NCBI RefSeq assembly: GCF_902459465.1
Contig: NW_022985716.1
Coordinates: 1-64,000, forward strand
Reading direction: 5' to 3'
DNA from: Asterias rubens
Taxonomy: Eukaryota; Echinodermata; Asteroidea; Forcipulatida; Asteriidae
DNA length: 64,000 nt
Below, piece after piece: positions 11,401-22,511 of this stretch (the first letter of the stretch is position 1; every line of letters begins with the position of its first letter). A program made the position numbers and the translations under genes. Under the pieces are notes generated by a model. It was not told where the DNA came from, ran no database searches, and saw only the letters and a program-made list of their open reading frames with translations.

Positions 11401-14400
11401 GCCTTTATACAATCCTAGCAAGCCAATGGTGGCTTGTGAAGTGGAGTGCCTTTATACAATCCTAGCAAGCCAATGCCGGCTTGTGAAGTGGAGTGCCTTT
11501 ATACAATCCTAGCAAGCCAATGCCGGCTTGTGAAGTGGAGTGCCTTTATACAATCCTAGCAAGCCAATGCCGGCTTGTGAAGTGGAGTGCCTTTATACAA
11601 TCCTAGCAAGCCAATGCCGGCTTGTGAAGTTGAGTGCCTTTATACAATCCTAGCAAGCCAATGCCGGCTTGTGAAGTGGAGTGCCTTTATACAATCCTAG
11701 CAAGCCAATGCCGGCTTGTGAAGTGGAGTGCCTTTATACAATCCTAGCAAGCCAATGCCGGCTTGTGAAGTGGAGTGCCTAATACAATCCTAGCAAGCCA
11801 ATGCCGGCTTGTGAAGTGGAATGCCTTTATACAATCCTAGCAAGCCAATGCCGGCTTGTGAAGTGGAGTGCCTTTATACAATCCTAGCAAGCCAATGCCG
11901 GCTTGTGAAGTGGAGTGCCTTTATACAATCCTAGCAAGCCAATGCCGGCTTGTGAAGTGGAGTGCCTTTATACAATCCTAGCAAGCCAATGCCGGCTTGT
12001 AAAGTGGAGTGCCTTCATAAGAAAAAAAAGAACAAACAAACTTCCATTCTTCTAAATTCTAGTTCTAGTTGTAGGTCATAGGTAGTGTACAATATTCAAT
12101 ATGAATACAGTTTAAATTTTGTTTTCCATTTCAAATCTAGAAGTTACAAAGACGAGGATGCAGTGGTGATAAATTTACAGAGATTTTACAAAAGGTAAGT
12201 CTTTAAAAGTGAACTTTTCCAAAATGTCCACACTACTGGTTTTTATAAATCTTATGGGTAGCTAGCAAGGCTGTCTGTTAAAATGTTTAGTTAGCTCAAC
12301 CAGGGCCCTGGCTTGATACTTCACAGAGGCAATGAAGGCGGCCGCTCCATGCCCCCTGGTCATTGTCTTGGAGCCCCTGATGCTTATCAGGAAAAATTTA
12401 CAATTTCCTCATAGGGTGCCCTTTACCAAGGAGAAAATGCGGAGCTTAGATCTTTCTCTAACATGGTACCTTGTATATAGAAATCACTGCCACTTGACCT
12501 TTTAACACAGAGCAATCCGCTAAAAACAGCTCAAAACTCACCTCTTCCAACGAGCATTTTAAATCCTGGACTGTTGACTTTAAATTTGCGAACCGTCGCC
12601 ATTGAATGGCATTTTTTGTCAGATACTGTGAGCTTTATAAGTGCTGTTAGTTTCTTTCTTACATTGCTGACCTATCTTTGATTGTTCTTGTCCATTGTTG
12701 GTTTGTCTAGGTAACTACTTTCATTGTTAGTAGTTTGTGCATTGAGCGTTCTTGAATACACCTGTCCTTTCAGGAACATTTTTCCTATTTGGAGTCCACC
12801 TTGACATCGAAATAACTATCGACTCGATGCACAAGCTTGCTCAGGGAACCATAACCTTACAAGCTTTGCTTCCTTATGGGTCCCTCCATCCACAGTTTCA
12901 TAAATTTCTATGCTTATTATTCATTAAATTATTCGTATCAAACAACTATTTATCTCTAAACTTCCAATTTACACTGCCTTTGATTTGATTTGATTGTGAT
13001 TTTGATACTGTGGAAATAAACTGATTGATTGATTGATTGATTGTTTATTGTTATTAATACTGTTTTCCTCACTAGGTCAAGTCTGAAGTGGAGAGGAGAC
13101 AGAATCTCGGAGCTCAAAGTCTTATAAGGAGAGACCTTATCTCAGCCAATTACACACCCCTTCATCCACATGTATACAACATCCAGGTACCCCATCAGCT
13201 TTTCACTTGCAAATAGAAATTTTGTTTGTGGGATATTAGATTAATTACAGAGTTTATGTTTACTCAAATCCATAGGGTCAACAAATTCAAAGGCCACCGG
13301 ACCCTTGTACATTCATAGAATGGTTTTTGTCATGGTGATTGGTGATGCTGATTTCTAGGCAAAGTTATCAAGTCACATGTAGAATTTTCAGCTGGATACA
13401 GTGTCAGTACTTGCTGAGGAAACATCATTTGTCTTTATATAAAACTAGAAAAATATTAATAAGCCTGGGCGACTAGTGCAACTAGTCATAGTTGTGACTA
13501 TTGATTACTTAGTCGAGTCGTAACCACCATTTTTGAACTACTCGGTTAACCGTGCCACCACGACTACTACAAAAATATTCCCTAGTAGCTACCAACAACT
13601 ACAAAAATAGTTGTGACCACCTGTTTGGTGAACCAATTGTGTCACTCATGACTATTCACAACAACATAATTTACTTATGAAACACAATCACGACATCAGT
13701 CATGTCAGTGACACAATCCTTTAATCCTTTCAGCAAGAACTTAACTATTGCGCCTGCTAGTTTCAAAGTTGCAACTATTTGAGGCGCGACTAGTTGAATA
13801 GTAAATTTCACTAGTCACCTTGGCCTAAATATTAACAATAATTTTTGAGATTGCTACATAGTACGTTCCAACTGCATTTTGTTGTTTACTTGATGGTTTG
13901 TATTTGTGTTTTCAGAAGAATTATTTTTCACCTGTGTTTCTGTCCATCGTTGATGCCTGCAAAAGTGGAAGAGTAAATGTTGAGAGCCTGATGAATATGC
14001 TACATCAAGAACATGGTATGTCAACAAACTTAAAGGAACATGACAGAATCAAATAAGAACAAACTAAATTTATGCGGTGCAAAACAAGTACATGTATGAA
14101 CTGTTTTTCCCATTGACACAAGAATTCATTCAACACACAGGCAGTCAAGATGCAATAAAACTCTTTGCCAGACGTCACAAAAAAAGGAAATAAGCTGTTA
14201 AAAGTCAAAAATAGTCAGTTGCTGTCATATTTGCTCTTAACCGCTTGGCCACGACACTTGCCTAGAAATCTTCTTGAATGTTTGTGAAACTAACTTAGAT
14301 TGTAATGCTCGGACAAAATGTCAATAATTAATGTACAAAGTAAATTTGTAAATGAGGCTTGTAAAATATCCAGGCCGGGAATTTAATCTTTTAGAGGACA

Positions 14401-16592
14401 AGGCCAATTTCATTTTGAAATAGGTACTTCAATTCGGAAAAACATTATGTCTAAGGGAAACTTTTGAAGAGGCAGCAAGGCCAAGACAAAGGCAACGGAG
14501 GCCATGGCCTGTGATGCCCCTGGTCTCTGATGCCCCTGGTCTCTGATGCCCCTGGTCTCTGATGCCCCTGGTCTCTGATGAACCTGGTCTCTGATGAACC
14601 TGGTCTCTGATGAACCTGGTCTCTGATGAACCTGGTCTCTGATGAACCTGGTCTCTGATGAACCTGGTCTCTGATGAACCTGGTCTCTGATGAACCTGGT
14701 CTCTGATGAACCTGGTCTCTGATGAACCTGGTCTCTGATGAACCTGGTCTCTGATGAACCTGGTCTCTGAGGAACCTGGTCTCTGAGGAACCTGGTCTCT
14801 GAGGAACCTGGTCTTGGCCTTGGTGCCCTTCAAAATTGTCCCACAGATTTTCAGATTTTACAGTTGAGGTGCCCTTTGCAAAAAGAAAATGGCCTTGCCC
14901 TCTCAAAGACGAAACTCCAGGCCTGGAAATCTGACTGTTGTTTCTCTTTGCAAATAGCGGAACAGGTGTTTTCCTTTCCACTCTTCACTCAGCAGTTCTG
15001 CCAAGATTTTATTGAGGAAATTTGTCATTTTGAGAGCACAGACTTGCCCAAGGGAAGACCAAACACGATGAACAATTACGGGGTGAGTTTTCCTATTTTT
15101 GAGATAATATGAATTATTGTGGGTTATTATTGTGGCGGCTTAAGAGTTCCAAGTTATTATAGGCTCCCTGCATTTACCCATGCATGGAAGCGTACGCGTG
15201 TACGTGCCGCGCACAACACTCAGCCAATCATAGGTCTTCAAGAATTTTAAACTGTTATTCCATTGGGTGAAACAATTTCATTAATTCATTCATGCATTTA
15301 TTCATGCAATTTATGCATATTTTTAAATTGTTATCCTAGGTGTTGTTGGATGATCTAGGCTTCGGTGATCAGTTTGTTACCCCGCTAATCCAAGAGTACC
15401 TTACGCCCATTACAAAACTCCTGTACCCAGACTGTGGAGGTGCATCATTAGACTCGCATAAAGCCTTTGTCGTCAAGTACAAGCTTGGTGAGGACTTGTC
15501 TCTGGCCTATCACTATGACAACGCAGAGGTCACTTTGAATGTGTCACTTGGGAAGGAGTTCAGTGACGGGTCATTGTACTTCGGAGACATGAGATGGGTA
15601 GGAAGTATTACAGTAGGAACCTACCCCCAAAACTGCTAATGCATGTTAAATCATAAGCAGGTCCACCTGTCACAGTATGTTAAATAGTAAACAGGGCTTG
15701 AATGTTACACTGGACCGAGAAAGAAGAAAACAAAAAAATACTTGCGGCTAGGATCTATGAACGGGGGGGGGGGGTATTGGATGTCAATGTGTTTAATTTC
15801 TACTGGGGCTTCGAAGTTAATGGTGACTATATAGGTGGAAGACTCACCCCAAGCTAAATCTGTTGGTAATGGTGTTACCCCGCTACGTTCCATAAGGGAT
15901 CTTAATAAAATTTATTGTACCGTTTACGAGTAGACATTATTTTGTTACCATGGTACAGTCGCTGACTGGGCGGTAGCTCAGTGTAAAGTTTAGCTATAAG
16001 CACAGCTGCCGTCTTGTGGAATTTTTATCACGTTTATCCTAAATTCAAGCCATTGGCCAAATTTTATAGAGCTGCTTAAGCACAAAAACTAGCTAAGCAC
16101 AATTAAATTATACTTACTAGAAAAAGGTTATCAGTTAAAACACCATTTCACATGTAGGATCTGTGACTGGTGTCCTGCTTATGCTGCTTAGCTTAATCTT
16201 TTTCAGTAAAATTTTCTGCTTTTAAAGCAGCTCTATGAAATTGGGCCCAGAGTTCTAGCTCAAGGTAATGTCTGTAATACTCTTCTCTATTACTGTAATT
16301 AATTTGCTTTTTTTTGTAGGTGCCCCCTCAAGAGACCGCATGTACAGAATCCACACACAAGCCGACCTTTGCCCTTCTACACAGAGGTCAACATAAACAT
16401 GGTGCCCTCCCTATCCGCAGTGGTGAACGGTATAATTTGATTATCTGGATGCGTTCTTCAGTTGTCAGGAATCGGTGCTGTCCGATGTGTGATGAGGCCC
16501 CTCAGTTAATGGAGACAGTTGGTTATGGTGATGGTTTAACTGTGGATCACACCCGGGAGGATGAAATGGTCAATGTGTGTGCTGCATTGTGA
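8449..16592 (+). CDS. OGFOD2: 2-oxoglutarate/Fe(II) oxygenase domain protein OGFOD2, seven coding exons
   Basis: Coding exons: 8449-8577, 12141-12194, 13076-13186, 13916-14015, 14958-15082, 15340-15597 and 16320-16592 including the stop. All junctions are GT-AG and in phase, giving 349 residues; human OGFOD2 is about 350. Exon 1 encodes the cysteine-bearing N-terminus (YYCCKCFLTDNIY) and matches the human start collinearly. The later segments LPKGRPNTMNNYG, LLYPDCGG and RNRCCPMC are near-identical to the human protein. The prolyl-4-hydroxylase-type double-stranded beta-helix carries iron ligands H231 and D233 (HYD) and probably H286, with R296 as the 2OG-binding arginine. All catalytic residues are present, so the enzyme should be active. 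Its substrate is not known. Introns hold two minisatellites and several MITEs. Confidence 0.93.
9203..9330. mobile_element. Short TIR element, GGCGCCACCAC family, copy 1
   Basis: The ends CGTATGGCGCCACCACTTTT and AAAAGTGGTGGCGCCATACG are perfect inverted repeats about 128 bp apart, in OGFOD2 intron 1. The same ends bound elements at 24666-24811 and 27237-28273. Confidence 0.85.
9355..9472. repeat. Small nested hairpin block
   Basis: TTAGCCCACCTTGTTGAGCT and TTAATGGCTCCGC are followed by their inverse copies (GCGGAGCCATTAACAGCTCA, then GGTGGGCTA). It is probably a degenerate MITE beside the element at 9203-9330. Confidence 0.6.
11209..12016. repeat. Minisatellite, 47-bp unit, about 17 copies, in OGFOD2 intron 1
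   Basis: The unit runs from GTGCCTTTATACAATCCTAG through CAAGCCAATGCCGGCTTG to TGAAGTGGA. Each unit contains a small hairpin (CAAGCC/GGCTTG). Copies are almost identical, with single substitutions near 11428, 11630, 11781 and 11821. The array ends about 125 bp before exon 2. Confidence 0.95.
13468..13827. mobile_element. MITE family D, copy 1, in OGFOD2 intron 3
   Basis: The terminal inverted repeats contain GGGCGACTAGT and ACTAGTCACC, with repeated CGACTACTACAAAAA inside. A related copy is at 21118-21400. Confidence 0.7.
14516..14815. repeat. Minisatellite, 16-bp unit, about 19 copies, in OGFOD2 intron 4
   Basis: Three unit types are sorted along the array: four with GATGCCCCTGGTCTCT, about a dozen with GATGAACCTGGTCTCT, then three with GAGGAACCTGGTCTCT. 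Minus-strand frames of 134 and 176 residues are by-products. Confidence 0.95.
15190..15250. repeat. CCAAT-containing CG-rich module
   Basis: It contains GCGTACGCGTGTACGTGCC followed by CAGCCAATCATAGG, in OGFOD2 intron 5. Similar wording (CG-rich run, then CCAAT) occurs near 43955, 59565 and 61470, so it may be a dispersed repeat rather than a promoter. Confidence 0.4.
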
Positions 16593-17489
16593 TGTTGGGA
16601 TGCTTAGGGATAAGATTGTTCAAACTTTTGGCTGAATTCAGACTTTTATGTCGGCCTGGTGAAGAAATTCAGACAATATTTTTTCCCACAAATAAAGAAA
16701 TCCTGCTCATTGGTCTACTTCTCAAGTGCTTTGGATACTGTTTCCAAAAGCTCCTTGGAATCTATAGCCCCAGGGGTTACCAAACAGTAGAAATGGCATC
16801 ATTTCAACATACCTTTGAATTTGTATCAAAGTTTCAGACTTTTTCAATGGTAATGACTCTCACCCCATGCTATAAATTGTGATAAGAAACAGTTCTGTTT
16901 TCAACGGCAGCAGATGAAGTGCTCTTTGCAAAATGAAAGTGGTCTTGCCCTTTAAAAGGTAAAATTCCAGGCCTGAATGCTACCTTGTTGCTTTGTTGTG
17001 TTGGAAAACAAATTTTTCTATAAATTGATGTAAAATTTGTAAATTGCAATTAAATTATATATTTTAGGATTGATCCATGAAATAATCAAAACAAACACAG
17101 CTCTTGCCTGTATTGGATGCTGACATTGTCAGATTTTTATTTTATTTTATTAAGAATAAAATAACTTACAAGATGTTGCTATTATATGTAGACTCTTTGT
17201 GTAAATGTCTTTTGGGAACAGCCCTTTGTATATTACTTATACTATTATATTATTAATATGTATGAAAAAGTTTGAGTGTAACCAAAAATGAATGAAAACA
17301 TAACTCGATGTGTTCAGGCAAAGTCGGACAATCCGTGTCAAGAAAATATCAAACTTTTTAACAATTCATAAACTCGTGTTTAAATAAAGAAGCATGCTTT
17401 AGAACAATTATAGTTTTTGTTAACCCTTACACTGTTGTACAATGGTGCTTTGTGTGTCCTACAGAAACATCACACCCACTGACTGTGGC
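16593..17489 (+). other. OGFOD2 3' UTR and downstream DNA
   Basis: AATAAA signals lie at 16691-16696 and 17383-17388. Either could end the transcript. No further coding sequence is seen. Confidence 0.5.
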
Positions 17490-17730
17490 TGATTTCGTTT
17501 AGCTTCCCTTGGTCGACCCCAGTCTGCCCCCGGTACGTTCGAATAGCTTTGACGGGGCTCACCCGGGTCAAACCCCAGTGCCCTGATGTGGAGTGGGTCA
17601 CTTGGGGTGACCTGAGGTGTATGACATTACCATGAGAGGGCGAGTGTAATTGTTCGATTAGCTCTTGTCAGGGGCTCAACCGAGTGAGCACCGCTGGGGT
17701 CGACCCAGGGAAGCTAATCGAATGCACCCA
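17490..17730. mobile_element. MITE family C, copy 2
   Basis: It has the same inverted ends as 2128-2366 (TTTAGCTTCCCTTGGTCGAC at left, its complement at right) and a closely matching interior. Confidence 0.8.
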
Positions 17731-19265
17731 AGACAAATTGTCAGTACTACCATGGTGATTTGTATTGTGACACATTTACTTGCCAACTGCCATCGATTTT
17801 GAGTAAAGATCAATTTTAGCTCTTTGTGAAATTAGCTCCCGGCCTGATATAGGCACTATCCACCCCCCCCCCTGCATTCTAGGCACTGTCCACCCCCCTG
17901 CATTCTAACGCAGATGTCTTAACGGCGTGTGCCCGGTGATGAATAGGCACGTAGCAGCCAGTACCGCAAACAATTAAAGAATAGTCTGGAAGATTCCTTA
18001 CTAATGAAAGGATTCAGAACTCGGATCTGACAACTCCTTGTACGCTGCCTTGTATAGAACATCTTACTATGTGTAAATATATGAGTTTGATGCAAAACAC
18101 TACACCAATCCATGGCTGTAGTAGCCTTTCGCAACAGGAGTTGATGCACTTCATCATAATAAATACTTTAACTGACGAAATGCCACATCCATCCTACACC
18201 TTGGGCTAGTCGCAAATAATAAAAAATCTAGATTGTTGTAAGAGACATTTTATCACTAATGTAACTAACACAATGCCACATCATTCCTGTGCCCTGGGCT
18301 ACAAGTCGCAAATAATAAAAGCTCTTGACCAATAACACTGCATTCTCAGTGTGCTTTGTTTATGCTTTGTTTTTGAAAGGGCAAGGGCACCAAGGCATTT
18401 TCTCCTTAGCAAAGGGCACCCTATGAGGAAATTGTAAATTTCTACTGGAGCATTTCCCGGGCACGAAGGCATTGACCCAGGGGGCATATGAAGTATCTGG
18501 CCTGTCATAGGAGGATTCATGTTTCTTTTCTCTTGGCGTAATGATGGCGTAGATGATGCCAGATTCCACGACACATGTTAACCAGACGACTGTCTGAACA
18601 TTGCAGTCTAGAAGTAGCAAATTTAAACTGCTGCCTGTTTGGAGGTCGGAAAAGAGCAAGTAATTAGCAACATTTTAAAACTTAAAAACTTGGTGTTACA
18701 GAAAACTTTTTGAAAGTTTTTGGGGTTCTTTTTTTCAAGTTCAAAAAAGATGTTAATGTATACAGTGACAGTAATGCCAGCCTCTTTTACAACTTTTGAC
18801 TTTGTTTCCAGTTTTTTTGGTAATTATAAATTCTCATTAACTTTGACAAATTTCCATAGCAAAAAAACACATTTGTATATCACTAGGTGTATCCCAACAT
18901 ATGCATCAAATACAAACCTGTGATAATTTTGGCTCATGCTGAATCAAAACAAGGTCTTTGGAATGTTTTCTACTTGGTGTTTATCTTGGTTTTAAAATCA
19001 CTACTGTGCTATCTGGAGCATTCTTTAAATTTGTTTTTGTGGGGAAAAAACACCAAAAAAAACCCACACAATTAAACCCCAATTTTTTATTTTAGACATA
19101 CTGGCTAAAATGTGCGTGAATCGGCATGCGAACTGCATACATGTACATTGGCCCAATGCGCAAGCTTGTAGGAGAACCCCAACGAAATGACTGACACTGG
19201 TCATGGATATTGGCTATTCACATTAAATGTTTTTGCATGCGTTTTTAAACATAAGCTACATGTAC
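17731..19265. other. 3' side of the minus-strand gene; terminal exon not resolved
   Basis: The C-terminal exon(s) of the gene at 19266-21946 should lie here. Two weak candidates on minus are a frame with IYYDEVHQLLLRKATTAM (18173-17919, after a possible acceptor near 18174) and a frame with LYKAAYKELSDPSSESF near 18000-18055, which no acceptor I found puts in phase. Neither is convincing. Confidence 0.3.
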
Positions 19266-21946
19266 CTGACAAGTTGTTTAGCTCTGAACAGTTTGCCTCT
19301 TTGCATCAGACTCAGTGCAATGTATAGGAGACATCGAGCCTTTAGTATTGGGTCTTCCATTCGTTCAGCGAGGTACAATTGACGAAGTGCTACTCGACCA
19401 GCTTCTAGGGCCTGTAAAACACACACACACAGGAGACGAAAGAAGAAAGTTTCAAACGAGAGAAACTGATAGCTTCTGGTATTTTTTCTTGCTCTTCAAA
19501 CTTGCCTGGAATTACACCGAGACCATGACCTCTGTTGCCCCTATCTTGGCCTTGGTGCTCCTTCAAAAGTTTCCTCTTGACTTTACAGTTTTCCAGTGCG
19601 AGTGCCCTTTTTCTTATAGAATAGCAAAATTCCAAAGAAATTAACATTATTACCCCTGGTCACCTGGCCTTTTATTTCATTCCTTTTAAAAACCATCTCA
19701 GCTACCTGGTAAGTATACAGCATGTGCTATTAAAATGTGCTATATGAACATGACAATTCAATCACAGGCTGACGTACATGTACATCCACTTAGTCCTGGG
19801 TGAAGAGAAGCAGTTATGTTTTAGTGTCTTGCTCGAGGACACAAGTGTCATGGCTAGGATTCAAACCTACACCCAGATTACTTGGCCACCGGAACTTGAG
19901 TCTGACACATTCAATATATGGTGTCTCGTGACTGAGCGATTAAGAGCATTGGTGTTTCAAAAGCTCTAGTGTTTCTTATCAGCAGAGTGTGGAGTTCAAG
20001 TCCCAATCTCGACACTTGTGTCCTTACCCAAGATACGTACGCATTATTGCCTCATTCTTCAGATGGGATATATAAACAACCCAGTTGCACTTATCGCTAG
20101 ACTAGAGAAGGGGTTTGTCTAAGTGTTTCTGGCAGTAGTTGCTGAATGCGACGCAGCACCAAGTCGACCCTTATCAGATGTTGCATGAATTGGTCTCAAA
20201 ATGGAAAAACCTGACTTACAATGTTTCTCAAAGTTTAAGCACCTTGGTTATCTTATTGGTAGACGAGTGCTACAATCATATTTGCTTTGTCATGACGCAC
20301 CACACCCATAACCCAAAATAATAATAATTGTTTTTTTATATAGTGCTTTATACACCCAAAGGGCGTCTAAAGACCTTTCAACATTATTACCCCTGGTCAC
20401 TGGGCCATTTAATTCATTTCTTAAACAATCTCAGCTCTCTGGGGAGCATACAGCCTGTGCAGCAAATATGCGCTACTAATCTATTAAGCTAAATCAATCT
20501 CATGAACCATCTCTGCCCTTACAGGTATGCATTTCCCCTTTGGAGAGAAGCAATCATAGTTTAGTGTCTTGCTAAGAGACAAACGTCACGACTGGGACTC
20601 GAACCCACACTCTGCTGAACAAAAACACTAGAGCTCGAGTTCGGTGCTCTTATTCGCTCAGCCAGGACACCCCACCATTACCCACAACACTTAAGTAACT
20701 TACACAGTTGTACATATTATCACCAAGAGACGAGTATGCCCCACCCAACGTAGACAGCCAGGAAAAGGACTCCTCCATCTGAAGTCGTTGCATCCACTGT
20801 GGTAGCATTCGATGACTCCTGTAGAAAGGATCGTTACGACATGATCAGCTTTGGTTAAACACAGAATCAATGACTGATTATACAATATAATTGAAAACAA
20901 AAACTTCCATCTGAAAACTCACTGGCTATAAAATTCACACAGTACTATGAAGTCTCATACTTCATAACGATGCTCCACATTGAACTTACAGGAAAAATGA
21001 CTAAGTGCTTCCATTCACCCCTAGGGGTGTGATAAAGCACTATAAGACCCCATGTGCAAACTAAACCCTTCACACATGGAATTTAATTTGTCTAGAATTG
21101 AAAAGTATGCTACCCCATGAAGGTTGGGGTAAATGAGGTCGCGACTACTGTTTGCTAAGTCGAGTCATGACTACCGTTTTTTAACTAAACGATTAATCGT
21201 GCGACCACGACTACTACAAAAAAAGTCGAGACTACTGTACTTGACGCGACACAAACCTTCAATCCTTTCAGTGTGAGATTTACTATTTTGCCTGTGGTAA
21301 ACATTCCTCCGCAATGCATCTTTAATAGAAATAAATAAATTAGTCACCACTAGTGTCAAAGTCGTGACTATTTGAGCAGTAAGTTTTACTAGTCGCCCAG
21401 ACTTACTTCTTACCATCTGATATCTGGATCAATTTTGAAGTAACGAGCTGTTTTGTGAAGCTTCAAGCACAGAAATATTGTACAACACTCATCACCACGG
21501 ACAGCACCACAAACTTCTACTTCTTTGGGATTCTCAAAATGTTGACAAACTTTCCTCCCTGACCGTTCACTCCATGGCAATTTCTTCATAACAAAAAGTC
21601 TGAATTTCAAGACAAAGTTGCTTGATCTTTGTATTTCTGTTACTAAACATGAAGCTAACATTGGATCCATTGATAAAGTACATCGTACTGTTTTGCCTTT
21701 TCTCACTGTGGCCGTTTGGTTTGATCCAACATTGCACTGGGATATTAACATTGTTTCTAAATATGTGTTTGGGTCGACTAACTCTTCAGGGGAATTATGA
21801 GTTCCAGTCTGTGTTGATTCATGTATTGAGAGGTCATCATTTGATAGCATTCCATCAGGTGCCATTTTGAATCTGCCGATGTTGATTTTCTGCGCATCGA
21901 CTACAGTAATAACGAAGCTCATGTCTTGAAGTTGTGAACCAGACAT
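19266..21946 (-). CDS. Conserved protein of unknown function, three exons resolved, C-terminus missing
   Basis: Exons on minus: 21946-21414 (177 residues from the chosen ATG), 20818-20704 and 19411-19266. Junction phases (2/1, then 0/0) join without a break, and the last exon ends with two bases of a codon, so more coding lies to the left. Conserved-looking segments are FSWLSTLGGAYSSLGDNMYN and LRQLYLAERMEDPILKARC, followed by LLYIALSLMQRGKLFRAKQL. The second half has a TPR-like helical look. I recall similar sequence in an uncharacterised metazoan family (possibly DUF4807, the C. elegans F58A4.6 type), but this is unverified. An acceptor at 21964-21966 precedes the first exon, so a 5' exon probably exists and the ATG at 21946 may not be the true start. 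Confidence 0.6.
19425..19440. repeat. AC microsatellite
   Basis: A short ACACAC run lies just upstream (minus sense) of the acceptor at 19412-19415. Confidence 0.6.
19780..20110. mobile_element. tRNA-derived SINE copies (family S2), two head-to-head
   Basis: 19780-19915 reads as the inverse SINE: CTTGCTCGAGGACACAAGTG, then ATTCAAACC (inverse B box). 19925-20110 is in direct sense, with GTGTTTC plus TTATCAGCAGAG, then GTTCAAGTCCC. Related copies lie near 20555-20670, 40345-40880, 41810-41935 and 43080-43390. Confidence 0.6.
20555..20675. mobile_element. SINE S2, inverse copy
   Basis: TGGGACTCGAACCCACACTC is followed by TGCTGAACAAAAACACTAGA and CTCAGCCAGGACACC, the inverse B box and head of family S2. 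It lies in the intron left of the minus exon 20704-20818, 29 bp away. Confidence 0.6.
21118..21400. mobile_element. MITE family D, copy 2
   Basis: It shares CGACTACTACAAAAAAAGTC and the terminal ACTAGTCGCCCAG with 13468-13827. Its end is 13 bases inside the intron from the donor of minus exon 21946-21414. Confidence 0.65.
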
Positions 21947-22511
21947 TCTGGATGAATAAGAACCTGCAATTGAAAAAGCAAATTATAACAATTATAGGCT
22001 AAATAGTAAGAACAGGCATTTATAGAGCACTTTTACACTACCATAGCAAATGAAGCCAACAAATAGAGGCATTTTATTGGAAAAACCAATCAGTTTTCCA
22101 AAGATTTCTTAAACATTTCCAGTGACTTTGCAGTGGATTTGATGAGGGAGAGGGTTCCACAAAGGCGTGTGGCATGTCATGTGTCTATGTCTGAGTTACC
22201 TTGCACGCACAATCTTCAAGATGGGTCGCGCAAACTTCAAGCATTTTTGGAGTGAATTTACATGTGGCAAATTTGCGGGTGCGGATGAAGTTTGCGCGCT
22301 ACATTTCGTCAAGGTCAACATGAACTGGAGCTTGACATGAACTGGGCCCAATGTTGTGGCTCTGCTTACCAATCGGCGCTTGCGAAGGCAGGGAATCTCT
22401 GCTTACCAATCGGCTTTACACAGCTAATGCAGAAATTCACAGAGAATGGTGATCAAATTAGCGCATAATTTGGCGGTAAGCAGAGCCATGAAATTGGGCC
22501 CAGCATAAAAT

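Noticed and set aside
11209-12016. CRISPR array
   Set aside because: The repeats are head to tail without unique spacers, and the gene structure is eukaryotic.
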